From the NCBI GenBank assembly GCA_964449175.1, contig CAYUYH010000171.1:1-5894 (forward strand): a DNA stretch of 5,894 nt. The letters are read 5' to 3'. The notes beneath the pieces are model-generated. The model worked only from the letters and a program-made list of their open reading frames with translations. It was not told the DNA's origin and searched no databases. Within the stretch, counting starts at the first letter, position 1, and each line of letters begins with the position of its first letter. A program made the position numbers and the translations under genes. Below are positions 1 through 5,506 of the stretch, piece after piece. The DNA is from CAYUYH01 sp964449175. GTDB lineage: Bacteria; Planctomycetota; Phycisphaerae; SM23-33.

Positions 1-616
1 CCCTGGAGAACTCCGAGGAGATCAGCGACCGGGAACTGGTGCTCTTGCCCCATTTCCGCTGGAAGTTGGCCCTAGCCTTGGCAAGTGCACTCTGCAGCGC
101 GTCCCTTCTGGCGCTCTTGCCTCGCCGGGCAAATATGATTCGATTTACGTCGGCCTTGTGCTGAAGATTACGGAACAGGCGCTTCACCAAGTCATCGTAG
201 ACCATGTTGGCGTCAAGCCGTCTGCCGCTAGCGTGCAGTACCTTGGCCAGGGTAACCAGCTGGGTCTTCCGTCGAATGGCGACCTGTACCTTGGCTCCCA
301 GCGAAGGCAGCACATTGAATACCTCCCTTCGCACCTCGGGAAGGTCGTCCTTCGCGTGGAAGAAGATCGCAGTCTTTCTGGCGTCGGTCTGCATCGATGG
401 GACGCCCCTAAAGTACGGATCGTCCAGGAGCTTCTGCCTCAGGTCGCCCAACTCGGCGGCCGCACGATCAGGATTGGAGAGCTGGGCAACCGCGAGCATG
501 AAGAACTTGCTGCAACCCGGACTGCCGACCAGAACCCTCCCTCGCCTGCCAAACAGGGTCAGGTCCCCAGCCTCGTCCACGAAGTAGTGATGTGTGGTCT
601 CAGTTGCTGCCGTCAT
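1..616 (-). CDS. DUF3800 domain-containing protein, 3' end outside window
   Basis: The reverse strand is open from an ATG at 616 to the window edge, giving 205 codons with no stop; the C-terminus is missing. The N-terminus shows HYFVDEAGD (residues 10-18), the acidic motif near the start of DUF3800 proteins. It is followed by GRRGRVLVG (23-31), a FHAKDDLPEVRREVF block (86-100) and MVYDDLVKRLF (138-148), an arrangement I recognise from this family. DUF3800 proteins are predicted to have an RNase H-like fold with acidic metal-binding residues; D14, E15, D18 and D90/D91 are candidates here. The biological role of the family is not settled, and many members sit near phage, mobile or defence genes. 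The ATG has no clear Shine-Dalgarno sequence; a TTG four codons upstream (628) is an alternative start. Eleven of 24 Arg codons are AGA/AGG, whereas those I checked in the adjacent HAD gene are nearly all CGC/CGG, suggesting different ancestry. The family call is from motif memory, not a search. Confidence 0.8.
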   Translation of the reverse strand, partial: MTAATETTHHYFVDEAGDLTLFGRRGRVLVGSPGCSKFFMLAVAQLSNPDRAAAELGDLRQKLLDDPYFRGVPSMQTDARKTAIFFHAKDDLPEVRREVFNVLPSLGAKVQVAIRRKTQLVTLAKVLHASGRRLDANMVYDDLVKRLFRNLQHKADVNRIIFARRGKSARRDALQSALAKARANFQRKWGKSTSSRSLISSEFSR

Positions 617-731
617 GGAAGACGCCAATCGCCGCTCTGGCAGGAGAGACGTTAGCCCAGTGGGCCGTGAGGAGGCAAGGAGATCATTCCAGGATCGCCC
701 AAGAAGGCATGTTCAAATACCCCATGGGAGT

Positions 732-746
732 GCCAGCCCCGCCGGC
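732..746 (-). terminator. Short GC hairpin just after HAD stop, possible weak terminator
   Basis: Directly after the HAD stop codon, the transcribed strand can form a 6-bp stem (GCCGGC with GCUGGC, one G-U pair) around a GGG loop. No U-tract follows, so it does not fit a classical intrinsic terminator. It could still mark the end of the glycan operon or simply be GC-rich sequence. Confidence 0.2.
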
Positions 747-1439
747 CTATCGTAAGGCGGCGAGGAGCTCATCGACAGACTTGACGACTTGCTGCGGCAG
801 GCCGTCGGCGGGGGCGGGTCTGTGGGCGTGGAGTTGGCCCGGGCGGAGGTACTGGACCGTCCGCCAGCCGAGGCGATTGGGGGCGACGAAGTCCTTGGCT
901 GGGTTGTCGGAGACGTAGGCGCAGGCCGAGGCCGCCGCGGCGAGCTGTTTGGCGATCTCCTCGAAGCCGGCCGGCGAGGGCTTCCAGCAGTCCCTGCCCA
1001 GCTCCTCCGTGAACACGACGGCGTCGAAGAACCGCTCCAGCTTCAGCGCCTCCAGCTTCAGCCGCTGGGCCGGGAGAAGGCCATCCGATAGCAGCCCCAG
1101 CCGGTATTGCTCGTGCAGCCTGGCCAGCATGTCCGCTGCGCCGCTGTACGCGCGGATGGCCGGGGCGTGGTTGCGATAAACCTCGACGAGCTCGGCGACC
1201 TGCTGCTTGGTCAGGTTCAGGCGAAAGTGACTGCCGGCGGCGTCGAAGATCTTCTCCCGCTGCCCGGCCAGGAAGAGGTCCCACATGTACCGCTCATACC
1301 GCGTGACGGTGCCGAGCCGGCGGCGGATGTGGTCGGCTACGGCGCGGTAGCCGCTGTGGACGTAGTCGCGCTCGGCGTACAGCGTGTCGTCCAGGTCGAA
1401 GACCACGGCCTGAACGGGGGGGTTGTCGGAGTCGGCCAT
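747..1439 (-). CDS. HAD-superfamily hydrolase (phosphatase-like)
   Basis: This 230-residue protein has all four HAD motifs in order. Motif I is FDLDDTLY (residues 14-21), with nucleophile D15 and acid/base D17. Motif II is LLSDG (S118), motif III is CWKPSP (K153), and motif IV is YVSDNPAKD (D178, D183). The helical insert between motifs I and II fits a C1-type cap, as in HAD-IA phosphatases such as phosphoglycolate phosphatase or YjjG relatives. Such enzymes remove phosphate from small metabolites in the cytoplasm; the substrate cannot be read from sequence. The ATG at 1439 is preceded by AGGA at 8-nt spacing (1448-1451). It is the last gene of the glycan set, separated from the ATP-grasp gene by 212 bp. 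By context it may dephosphorylate a sugar phosphate or an intermediate made with the ATP-grasp enzyme. The family call is firm; the pathway role is inference. Confidence 0.93.
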   Translation of the reverse strand: MADSDNPPVQAVVFDLDDTLYAERDYVHSGYRAVADHIRRRLGTVTRYERYMWDLFLAGQREKIFDAAGSHFRLNLTKQQVAELVEVYRNHAPAIRAYSGAADMLARLHEQYRLGLLSDGLLPAQRLKLEALKLERFFDAVVFTEELGRDCWKPSPAGFEEIAKQLAAAASACAYVSDNPAKDFVAPNRLGWRTVQYLRPGQLHAHRPAPADGLPQQVVKSVDELLAALR

Positions 1440-1651
1440 CGTCTCGGTCCTGTTGCGGTGCGGACTCGTCGGGCACGCCGGGCGGCCTTGGCCCTGCCTG
1501 AAAACCCGGTGACGGGCTTCGAGCGGGTCTTTCGCGTGCTGGCCCCGTCCGGCTGCATCGACGAATCGGCGGGATTCGCCTGCTTCGCCGTCCTTGCCAG
1601 GCCCGCAAAATCCCGCGCTCTCGGGCCTACGTCAGCGTTCTCAGACAGAGC
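1440..1651 (-). other. 212-bp intergenic region with interleaved inverted repeats
   Basis: I find no convincing gene here. The open frames crossing it are shadows of the flanking genes. On the transcribed (minus) strand, AGGCCCG (1628-1622) pairs perfectly with CGGGCCT (1605-1599), and GCGGGATT (1616-1609) pairs perfectly with AATCCCGC (1576-1569). The arms alternate, giving the topology of an H-type pseudoknot with loops of 5, 3 and 22 nt. A separate CGAATC/GATTCG hairpin (1562-1578, 5-nt loop) overlaps the last arm and would compete with it. The rest, roughly 1440-1560, shows no clear signal apart from the AGGA ribosome-binding site of the HAD gene at 1448-1451. It could be a leader element for the HAD gene, a dispersed repeat, or gene remnant. 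Confidence 0.45.
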
Positions 1652-2659
1652 CTAATGGAACCTCGGCACGGTGTAGCCCGGCAGGGTCTCCACGCCCTCG
1701 TCCACCTGGATGAATAGGGCGTCGTCGAATCGCAGCATGAGCAGCCGGTCGGTGAAGTTGCCCATCTCGGCGGTGATGGGCAGGTCCAGCACTTCCTGAA
1801 GCAGGTACAGCGGCAAGTTCGCCCCGGCGGCGATCGACAGCGGCGCCCCGCCGCCGAAGCGGGCGTTGATCTCGAAGAACCGCACCGGCCCGGTCCCGCT
1901 GCGACGGCACTGGCAGCAGAACACGCCCCACATGCCGTCCAGCTGCTCGGCGAAGGTTATCGTGCTGTTGATCAGCTCCTCGTCCTTGACCGTGATGCCC
2001 TTTTCCACCTCGCCGCTTCGCACCAGCAGCCGCTGGCGAGGCACGACGCAGCGGATCTTGCCGTCCCGACTGCGGTAGACGTCCAGCGTGTACTCCTGGC
2101 CGGGCACGTATTCCTGGACGATCATCAGCTCGCCGAACGTCTGCACGTGCCCACGGAGCTGCTTGTCGTTGCGGATGATGGCCGTGCCCACGCCGGCGTA
2201 GCCGGAGATCGGCTTGACGAAGCAGGGGTAGAACGGCTTCTGCATGAACTGGCTGAGGGTGACAGTCTTGATCGAAGCCAGGCCGGCCCTGCGTATCATG
2301 TCGTTGGTCTTCACCTTGTCGCGGCAGAGTGTCACCGCCTGCTCGGAGCCGACCATGACCGTGCATCCCATCTCGGCGAACTCGTCGCGGTGGCGGGCCA
2401 GGCTGCGAAGGTCCAGGTCGGTCAGCGGCACGAGCAAGCCGACGTCGTGCTTCTTGACGATGTCTTTCAGCGCGGGCATGTACTCAGCCCGTCGGGCGGG
2501 GGGCACGAGCAGGCCCAGGTCGGCCTTCTGGAAGGCGGGGGAGGCCTGCGTGATGTCGGTGGCGATGAGCTTGCCCCTCACGCCCAGCTCCTTCTTGGCG
2601 CGGTTGAAGGCGTGCATCAGGGCGACACGCCGCCCGGCACACGTGAACAGGATGTTCAA
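1652..2659 (-). CDS. ATP-grasp ligase, CarB/PylC-like
   Basis: This 335-residue protein has the layout of CarB/PylC-type ATP-grasp enzymes. An N-terminal Rossmann-like pre-ATP-grasp domain (MNILFTCAGRR at 1-11, about 1-110) is followed by an ATP-grasp fold (about 111-300). Visible nucleotide and metal residues include K115 in CRDKVKT, K149 in FVKPISGYAGVG with its glycine-rich loop (149-158), E183 in QEYVPGQEY, and the metal-binding FFEINARFGGG (261-271, with E263 and N265). These enzymes use ATP to activate a carboxylate as an acyl phosphate and join it to an amine or other nucleophile. The partner molecules cannot be read from sequence. In glycan loci such enzymes could add an amino acid or similar group to a sugar; that is inference. 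The start is TTG, chosen because it gives the conserved N-terminus and because no in-frame ATG or GTG precedes it over at least the nearest 17 codons. It lies 10 nt after the sugar transferase stop, with no well-placed Shine-Dalgarno, so translational coupling is likely. Confidence 0.88.
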   Translation of the reverse strand: MNILFTCAGRRVALMHAFNRAKKELGVRGKLIATDITQASPAFQKADLGLLVPPARRAEYMPALKDIVKKHDVGLLVPLTDLDLRSLARHRDEFAEMGCTVMVGSEQAVTLCRDKVKTNDMIRRAGLASIKTVTLSQFMQKPFYPCFVKPISGYAGVGTAIIRNDKQLRGHVQTFGELMIVQEYVPGQEYTLDVYRSRDGKIRCVVPRQRLLVRSGEVEKGITVKDEELINSTITFAEQLDGMWGVFCCQCRRSGTGPVRFFEINARFGGGAPLSIAAGANLPLYLLQEVLDLPITAEMGNFTDRLLMLRFDDALFIQVDEGVETLPGYTVPRFH

Positions 2660-2669
2660 CTGTGGCTTG

Positions 2670-3269
2670 CTAATCGCCTTCGCGCTCCTTGTCTCGGCTG
2701 TAGCGATGCTCGTAGACGCTCTCGCGACGGGAGAACACAGAGGCCACCGTCTTGAGCATGATACGCAGGTCCAGGGCGAGGCTCTGATTATCCACGTAGT
2801 GGAGGTCCAGTTCTATCTTATCTTCATGCGTCAGCTCGCCGCGGCCGAACGCCTGGGCGTAGCCGGTCAGCCCCGGCCTTACGTCCAGCCGCCTGCGCTG
2901 GCGCTCGTCCCACCGCTCCGCCTGGCGGAGGTACAGGGGCCTGGGCCCGACCAGGCTCATCTGCCCGGCCAACACGTTCAGCAACTGGGGCAGCTCGTCC
3001 AGGCTCTTCTCCCGCAGGAACCGCCCCAGGCGGGTCAGTCTGGAGTCTTCCGGGCCGCGGGGAGATCGCCCATATGGATCAACATCGGCACGCATCGTAC
3101 GAAACTTCAGCATTGTAAAGGGCTTGCCTCGCCAGCCGGCCCGGGTCTGGCAGAACAGTGCCGCCCCCGGCGAGCCCAGGCGGATCGCCACGGCCAGCAA
3201 CAGCATGGGCCCGCCCAGAACCAGCAGGGCGATCAGACTTAACATTATGTCCAGAAATCGCTTAGCCAT
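2670..3269 (-). CDS. Polyprenyl-phosphate sugar-1-phosphate transferase (PglC/WcaJ-like)
   Basis: This 199-residue protein is a small bacterial sugar transferase. It has an N-terminal KRFLDI motif, one hydrophobic membrane segment (about residues 8-29), SPGAALFCQTRAG (33-45) and FTMLKFRTM (51-59). The signature LREKSLDELPQL (85-96) contains the catalytic Asp-Glu pair D91-E92, and SLVGPRP follows (105-111). Family members are monotopic membrane enzymes that move a sugar-1-phosphate from a UDP-sugar to undecaprenyl phosphate, the first membrane step of glycan assembly. Length matches the minimal PglC-type catalytic core, without the extra transmembrane domain of WbaP. I chose the ATG at 3269 because it gives the usual family N-terminus. 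The frame stays open to a TTG at 3332, which would add 21 residues without family resemblance. The GGAAG before the ATG abuts it and is too close to be a good ribosome-binding site. The sugar is probably a product of the neighbouring SDR enzymes. Confidence 0.93.
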   Translation of the reverse strand: MAKRFLDIMLSLIALLVLGGPMLLLAVAIRLGSPGAALFCQTRAGWRGKPFTMLKFRTMRADVDPYGRSPRGPEDSRLTRLGRFLREKSLDELPQLLNVLAGQMSLVGPRPLYLRQAERWDERQRRRLDVRPGLTGYAQAFGRGELTHEDKIELDLHYVDNQSLALDLRIMLKTVASVFSRRESVYEHRYSRDKEREGD

Positions 3270-3361
3270 CTTCCGCGACGCGAGACTGGCGAGCCGGCTG
3301 CCGGGGCTGTTCCCCGTCGTCGGCCAGGCCAAGGGCCGGCGCCGCCCGGTGGGTGGGGCGG

Positions 3362-4306
3362 CTAGCCCAGGTGTTCGGTGTACCAGTCGATCGCCTTGGC
3401 CAGGCCTTCCTCGAAGAACACCGCCGGCTTGTAGCCAATGGTCCGCCCGGCCAGGGCCACGCTGGCCAGGGAGTGCTTCACGTCGCCGGCCCGGGCGTCC
3501 TTGTAGATCGGCTCGAGGCTGGTGCCCAGCAGGGTATTGAGCTGGGCGGCGACCTGGTTGATCGTCGTGCTGTGGTTGCAGGCGATGTTGATGGCCTGGC
3601 CGTCGCAGGCCTCGGCCGGGGCGTTGGCCGCAAGCCAGTTGGCCTGGCAGACGTTGTCGATGTAGCAGAAGTCGCGGCTCTGCTCGCCGTCGCCGAAGAT
3701 CACGGGCCGCTGCCCGCTCAGCAGCTTGCTGGCGAACGCTGGTATCACCGCCGCGTAGGCGCCTTCGGGGTCCTGGTATGGGCCGAACACGTTGAAGTAC
3801 CGCAGGCAGAGCGTCTCCAGTCCGTAGGAGGCGGCGTAGCCCCTCATGTAGCCCTCGCAGGCGAGCTTGCCGGCGGCGTATGGGCTGATCGGGCGGGGGG
3901 CCATCGCCTCGTGCTTGGGCGAGGCGGCCTGGTCGCCGTAGGCGCTGGAGGAGGCTGCGAAGATCACCCGCTTCACCCCGGCCGCGCGCGCCGCCTCGAG
4001 GATCGTGATCGTGCCGTTGACGTTCACGTCGTGGCTGGTCAGCGGGTCGGCCACGCTGCGGGGCACCGAGCCGAGCGCGGCCTGGTGGAACACGACCTGG
4101 CAGCCGGCGACGGCGGAGTCCATGGCCTTGCGGTCGCGGATGTCGGCCTCGCGCAGGTCGATGCGCTCGGCGATGTCGGCGACGTTGGCCCGCTTGCCCG
4201 TCGAGAAGTCGTCGGCGACGACAACATCGTGGCCCTTGTCCAGCAGGAACCTGACGAGGTTACACCCGATGAATCCGGCCCCGCCGGTGACTAAGTATTT
4301 GGCCAT
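3362..4306 (-). CDS. Extended-SDR UDP-sugar 4-epimerase, WbpP/GalE-like
   Basis: This 314-residue protein is a full-length extended short-chain dehydrogenase/reductase. The NAD-binding motif GGAGFIG is at residues 8-14 and the adenine-ribose acidic pair at D32-D33. The catalytic triad is visible as SSSAYG (119-124) and YAAGK (Y143, K147). The run HQAALGSVPRSVADP (74-88) and the segments RYFNVFGPYQDPEGAYAAVIP and SRDFCYIDNV resemble WbpP-type UDP-N-acetylglucosamine 4-epimerases more than housekeeping GalE. The likely reaction is C4 epimerisation of UDP-GlcNAc or UDP-Glc, or of the uronate form, in the cytoplasm. Substrate choice is not certain. An AGAAGGA ribosome-binding site (4314-4320) lies 7 nt before the ATG and overlaps the last two bases of the upstream stop codon, so the two SDR genes are almost certainly co-transcribed and coupled. 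It would feed the sugar transferase that follows 92 nt downstream. Confidence 0.93.
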   Translation of the reverse strand: MAKYLVTGGAGFIGCNLVRFLLDKGHDVVVADDFSTGKRANVADIAERIDLREADIRDRKAMDSAVAGCQVVFHQAALGSVPRSVADPLTSHDVNVNGTITILEAARAAGVKRVIFAASSSAYGDQAASPKHEAMAPRPISPYAAGKLACEGYMRGYAASYGLETLCLRYFNVFGPYQDPEGAYAAVIPAFASKLLSGQRPVIFGDGEQSRDFCYIDNVCQANWLAANAPAEACDGQAINIACNHSTTINQVAAQLNTLLGTSLEPIYKDARAGDVKHSLASVALAGRTIGYKPAVFFEEGLAKAIDWYTEHLG

Positions 4307-4313
4307 GTGTTCG

Positions 4314-4320
4314 TCCTTCT
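4314..4320 (-). promoter_or_regulatory. Ribosome-binding site overlapping upstream stop codon
   Basis: AGAAGGA lies 7 nt before the ATG of the second SDR gene. Its first two bases are the last two of the TAG stop of the first SDR gene. This layout favours translational coupling and supports the ATG at 4306. Confidence 0.8.
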
Positions 4321-5293
4321 AGCCGGCTGCGCCAGCGGACCGCTCGTGGTCGATGATCTGCCGGAGTGTCGCAGTCAGGTCGAATCGCGGCTTGTAGCCG
4401 ATCAGCTTGTGGATCTTCGCCAGGTCGGGCACGCGCACGAGCAGGTCGTCGAACGGTCGGCCGTAGGCCTCCTCGTAGCTGATGTGGCGGATCGTGGACT
4501 TCGATCCGGTCAGCGAGATGACCTGTCGGGCGAGGTCGTTGATGGTGACGGACTGGTCCGAGCCGATGTTGATGACCTCGCCGACCGCCCCGTCGCAATC
4601 GATGAGCTCACCAAGCGCCGCCACCACGTCCGCGACGTTGCAGAAGCAGCGGCTCTGGTCGCCCGTGCCGAACACCGTCAGCGGCTCGCCGGCCAGCGCC
4701 GACCGCACGAACCGCGGCACGACCATGCCGTACTGGCCGGTCTGGCGAGGGCCTATCGTGTTGAAGAACCGGCAGACGATCGTCTCCAGCCCATACTGCT
4801 CGCGATATGCAAGCGCCAGGAACTCGTCCACCATCTTGCTGCACGCGTAGCTCCAGCGCGTGTAGCGGGTCGAGCCCAGCGTGGTGTCGTCGTCCTCGCT
4901 GAAGGGGACCTTGGTGTTCTTGCCGTAGACCTCGGAGGTCGACGCGACGACGATCTTCCGGCGGAACTTGTTGGCCAGGTCCAACACGACCTCCGAGCCG
5001 TGGATGTTGGTCTCGATGGTGTGCACGGGCTGCTCGACGATGAGCTGGACCCCCACGGCCGCCGCCAGGTGAAATATCACGTCGCTGCGGTCGACCAGGG
5101 CGGTCATGGTCGCGGCGTTGCGGATGGTCTCGCGGACGAAGCGGAAGCCCCCCCGCCCCAGCAGGTGGGCGATGTTGGCCATCGAGCCGGTGGACAGGTC
5201 GTCCACGATCGACACGGAGAAACCCCTCTCCAGCATGGCCTCGGCAAGATGCGACCCGATAAACCCCGCCCCGCCGGTAATCAAGACGTTCAT
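4319..5293 (-). CDS. NAD-dependent sugar-nucleotide epimerase/dehydratase (extended SDR)
   Basis: This 324-residue protein is an extended SDR. It has GGAGFIG (residues 7-13), the acidic pair D31-D32, FHLAAAVGV (74-82), STSEVYG (118-124, with T119 as the Ser/Thr of the triad) and YACSK (Y149, K153). FFNTIGPRQTGQYGMVVPRFV and the C-terminal IGYKPRFDL place it among sugar-nucleotide enzymes. It resembles UDP-glucuronate decarboxylase-like and uncharacterised UDP-glucose epimerase-like members; I cannot decide between epimerase, decarboxylase and dehydratase. It acts in the cytoplasm on an NDP-sugar. I chose the ATG at 5293 over an upstream in-frame TTG (5365), because GAGAAGG (5302-5308) sits 8 nt before the ATG and the Rossmann motif then begins at the usual place. 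It is the first gene of the glycan set, 12 nt ahead of the second SDR. The two SDRs are distinct paralogues, not recent duplicates. Confidence 0.93.
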   Translation of the reverse strand: MNVLITGGAGFIGSHLAEAMLERGFSVSIVDDLSTGSMANIAHLLGRGGFRFVRETIRNAATMTALVDRSDVIFHLAAAVGVQLIVEQPVHTIETNIHGSEVVLDLANKFRRKIVVASTSEVYGKNTKVPFSEDDDTTLGSTRYTRWSYACSKMVDEFLALAYREQYGLETIVCRFFNTIGPRQTGQYGMVVPRFVRSALAGEPLTVFGTGDQSRCFCNVADVVAALGELIDCDGAVGEVINIGSDQSVTINDLARQVISLTGSKSTIRHISYEEAYGRPFDDLLVRVPDLAKIHKLIGYKPRFDLTATLRQIIDHERSAGAAG

Positions 5294-5301
5294 AGTGCCA
5301 G

Positions 5302-5308
5302 CCTTCTC
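5302..5308 (-). promoter_or_regulatory. Ribosome-binding site of first SDR gene
   Basis: GAGAAGG lies 8 nt before the ATG at 5293. It decides that start over the longer frame opening at a TTG (5365), which would place 24 unrelated residues before the Rossmann motif. Confidence 0.8.
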
Positions 5309-5336
5309 GATTCGCTGAAATCCACGGTAGCGGGGC

Positions 5337-5372
5337 AGGATACCACCGCCGCGGGCAGGCGGCAACTGTCAA
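5337..5372 (-). promoter_or_regulatory. Possible promoter of the glycan gene set (weak)
   Basis: On the minus strand, TGGTATCCT (TATCCT at 5342-5337) looks like an extended -10 element, about 44 bp upstream of the first SDR start codon. A perfect TTGACA (5372-5367) lies upstream but 24 bp away, too far for a standard -35/-10 pair. The TTGACA falls inside a CTGTC-n5-GACAG inverted repeat (5366-5380), which could be an operator. A promoter in this 213-bp gap is expected from the change of function across it, but these elements are only candidates. Confidence 0.25.
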
Positions 5373-5379
5373 ACAGACA

Positions 5380-5435
5380 GGCACTAGGGAATAGGCATTA
5401 GGCAATAGGCAACGGGCACCAGGCATTAGGCAGCG
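5380..5435. repeat. Heptamer tandem repeat, 8 in-phase copies
   Basis: Eight consecutive 7-bp units run without a break on the plus strand: ggcacta, gggaata, ggcatta, ggcaata, ggcaacg, ggcacca, ggcatta, ggcagcg. Consensus is GGCAWTA; every unit begins GG and six carry an A at position 7. A degenerate ninth unit (ggcgtct) follows. The array lies between infC and the glycan genes, and its translations produce spurious peptides rich in LLPNAYSL-like strings. It resembles the short tandemly repeated repeats described in cyanobacteria and other genomes. The units are not identical, so it is either old or maintained only loosely. Confidence 0.9.
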
Positions 5436-5506
5436 GGCGTCTGCGGACTGTGACTCGCCGCCAGGTGTCCGCTGATCGTCGTGTCCGCCTGCCGCAGTTG
5501 GCGAGG
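5436..5506 (-). other. infC 3' flank, no clear terminator
   Basis: Downstream of the infC stop there are inverted repeats, CTCGCC/GGCGAG (5454-5459 with 5500-5505) and CTGCGG/CCGCAG (5441-5446 with 5492-5497), and a direct repeat GTGTCCGC (5465 and 5481). The arms are far apart and interleaved, and there is no U-run on the transcribed strand. I see no intrinsic terminator; termination may be Rho-dependent, or infC transcription may read through. Confidence 0.3.

Noticed and set aside
158..655. Plus-strand open frames at the left edge (158-655 and 204-587)
   Set aside because: Both are antisense to the DUF3800 gene, which has clear family motifs on the minus strand.
617..746. Promoter for the DUF3800 gene in the 130-bp gap
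   Set aside because: A TTGAAC box is present, but no acceptable -10 lies at proper spacing.
2244..3242. Plus-strand open frame of 332 codons
   Set aside because: It crosses two well-supported minus-strand genes (ATP-grasp and sugar transferase) and has no domain resemblance.
3270..3332. Longer sugar transferase starting at TTG 3332
   Set aside because: The extra 21 residues do not match the family N-terminus, and the TTG has no convincing ribosome-binding site.
3353..4294. Long plus-strand open frame, 313 codons
   Set aside because: It lies antisense to the second SDR gene, whose motifs are unmistakable. The translation is Val/Gly/Ala/Asp-rich with no family resemblance, typical of a shadow frame in GC-rich DNA.
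5343..5366. TTGACA and TATCCT as a standard sigma-70 promoter
   Set aside because: The spacer is 24 bp rather than about 17, so they cannot be a normal -35/-10 pair; only the extended -10 is kept as a weak candidate.
4307..5401. Long plus-strand open frame, 364 codons
   Set aside because: Antisense to the first SDR gene; low-complexity composition and no recognisable domain.
4608..5426. Minus-strand open frame beginning with peptides from the heptamer array
   Set aside because: The opening residues are translated repeat sequence and the rest is an alternative frame of the first SDR gene.
5380..5435. CRISPR array
   Set aside because: Units are 7 bp, contiguous, with no spacers and no cas genes nearby.
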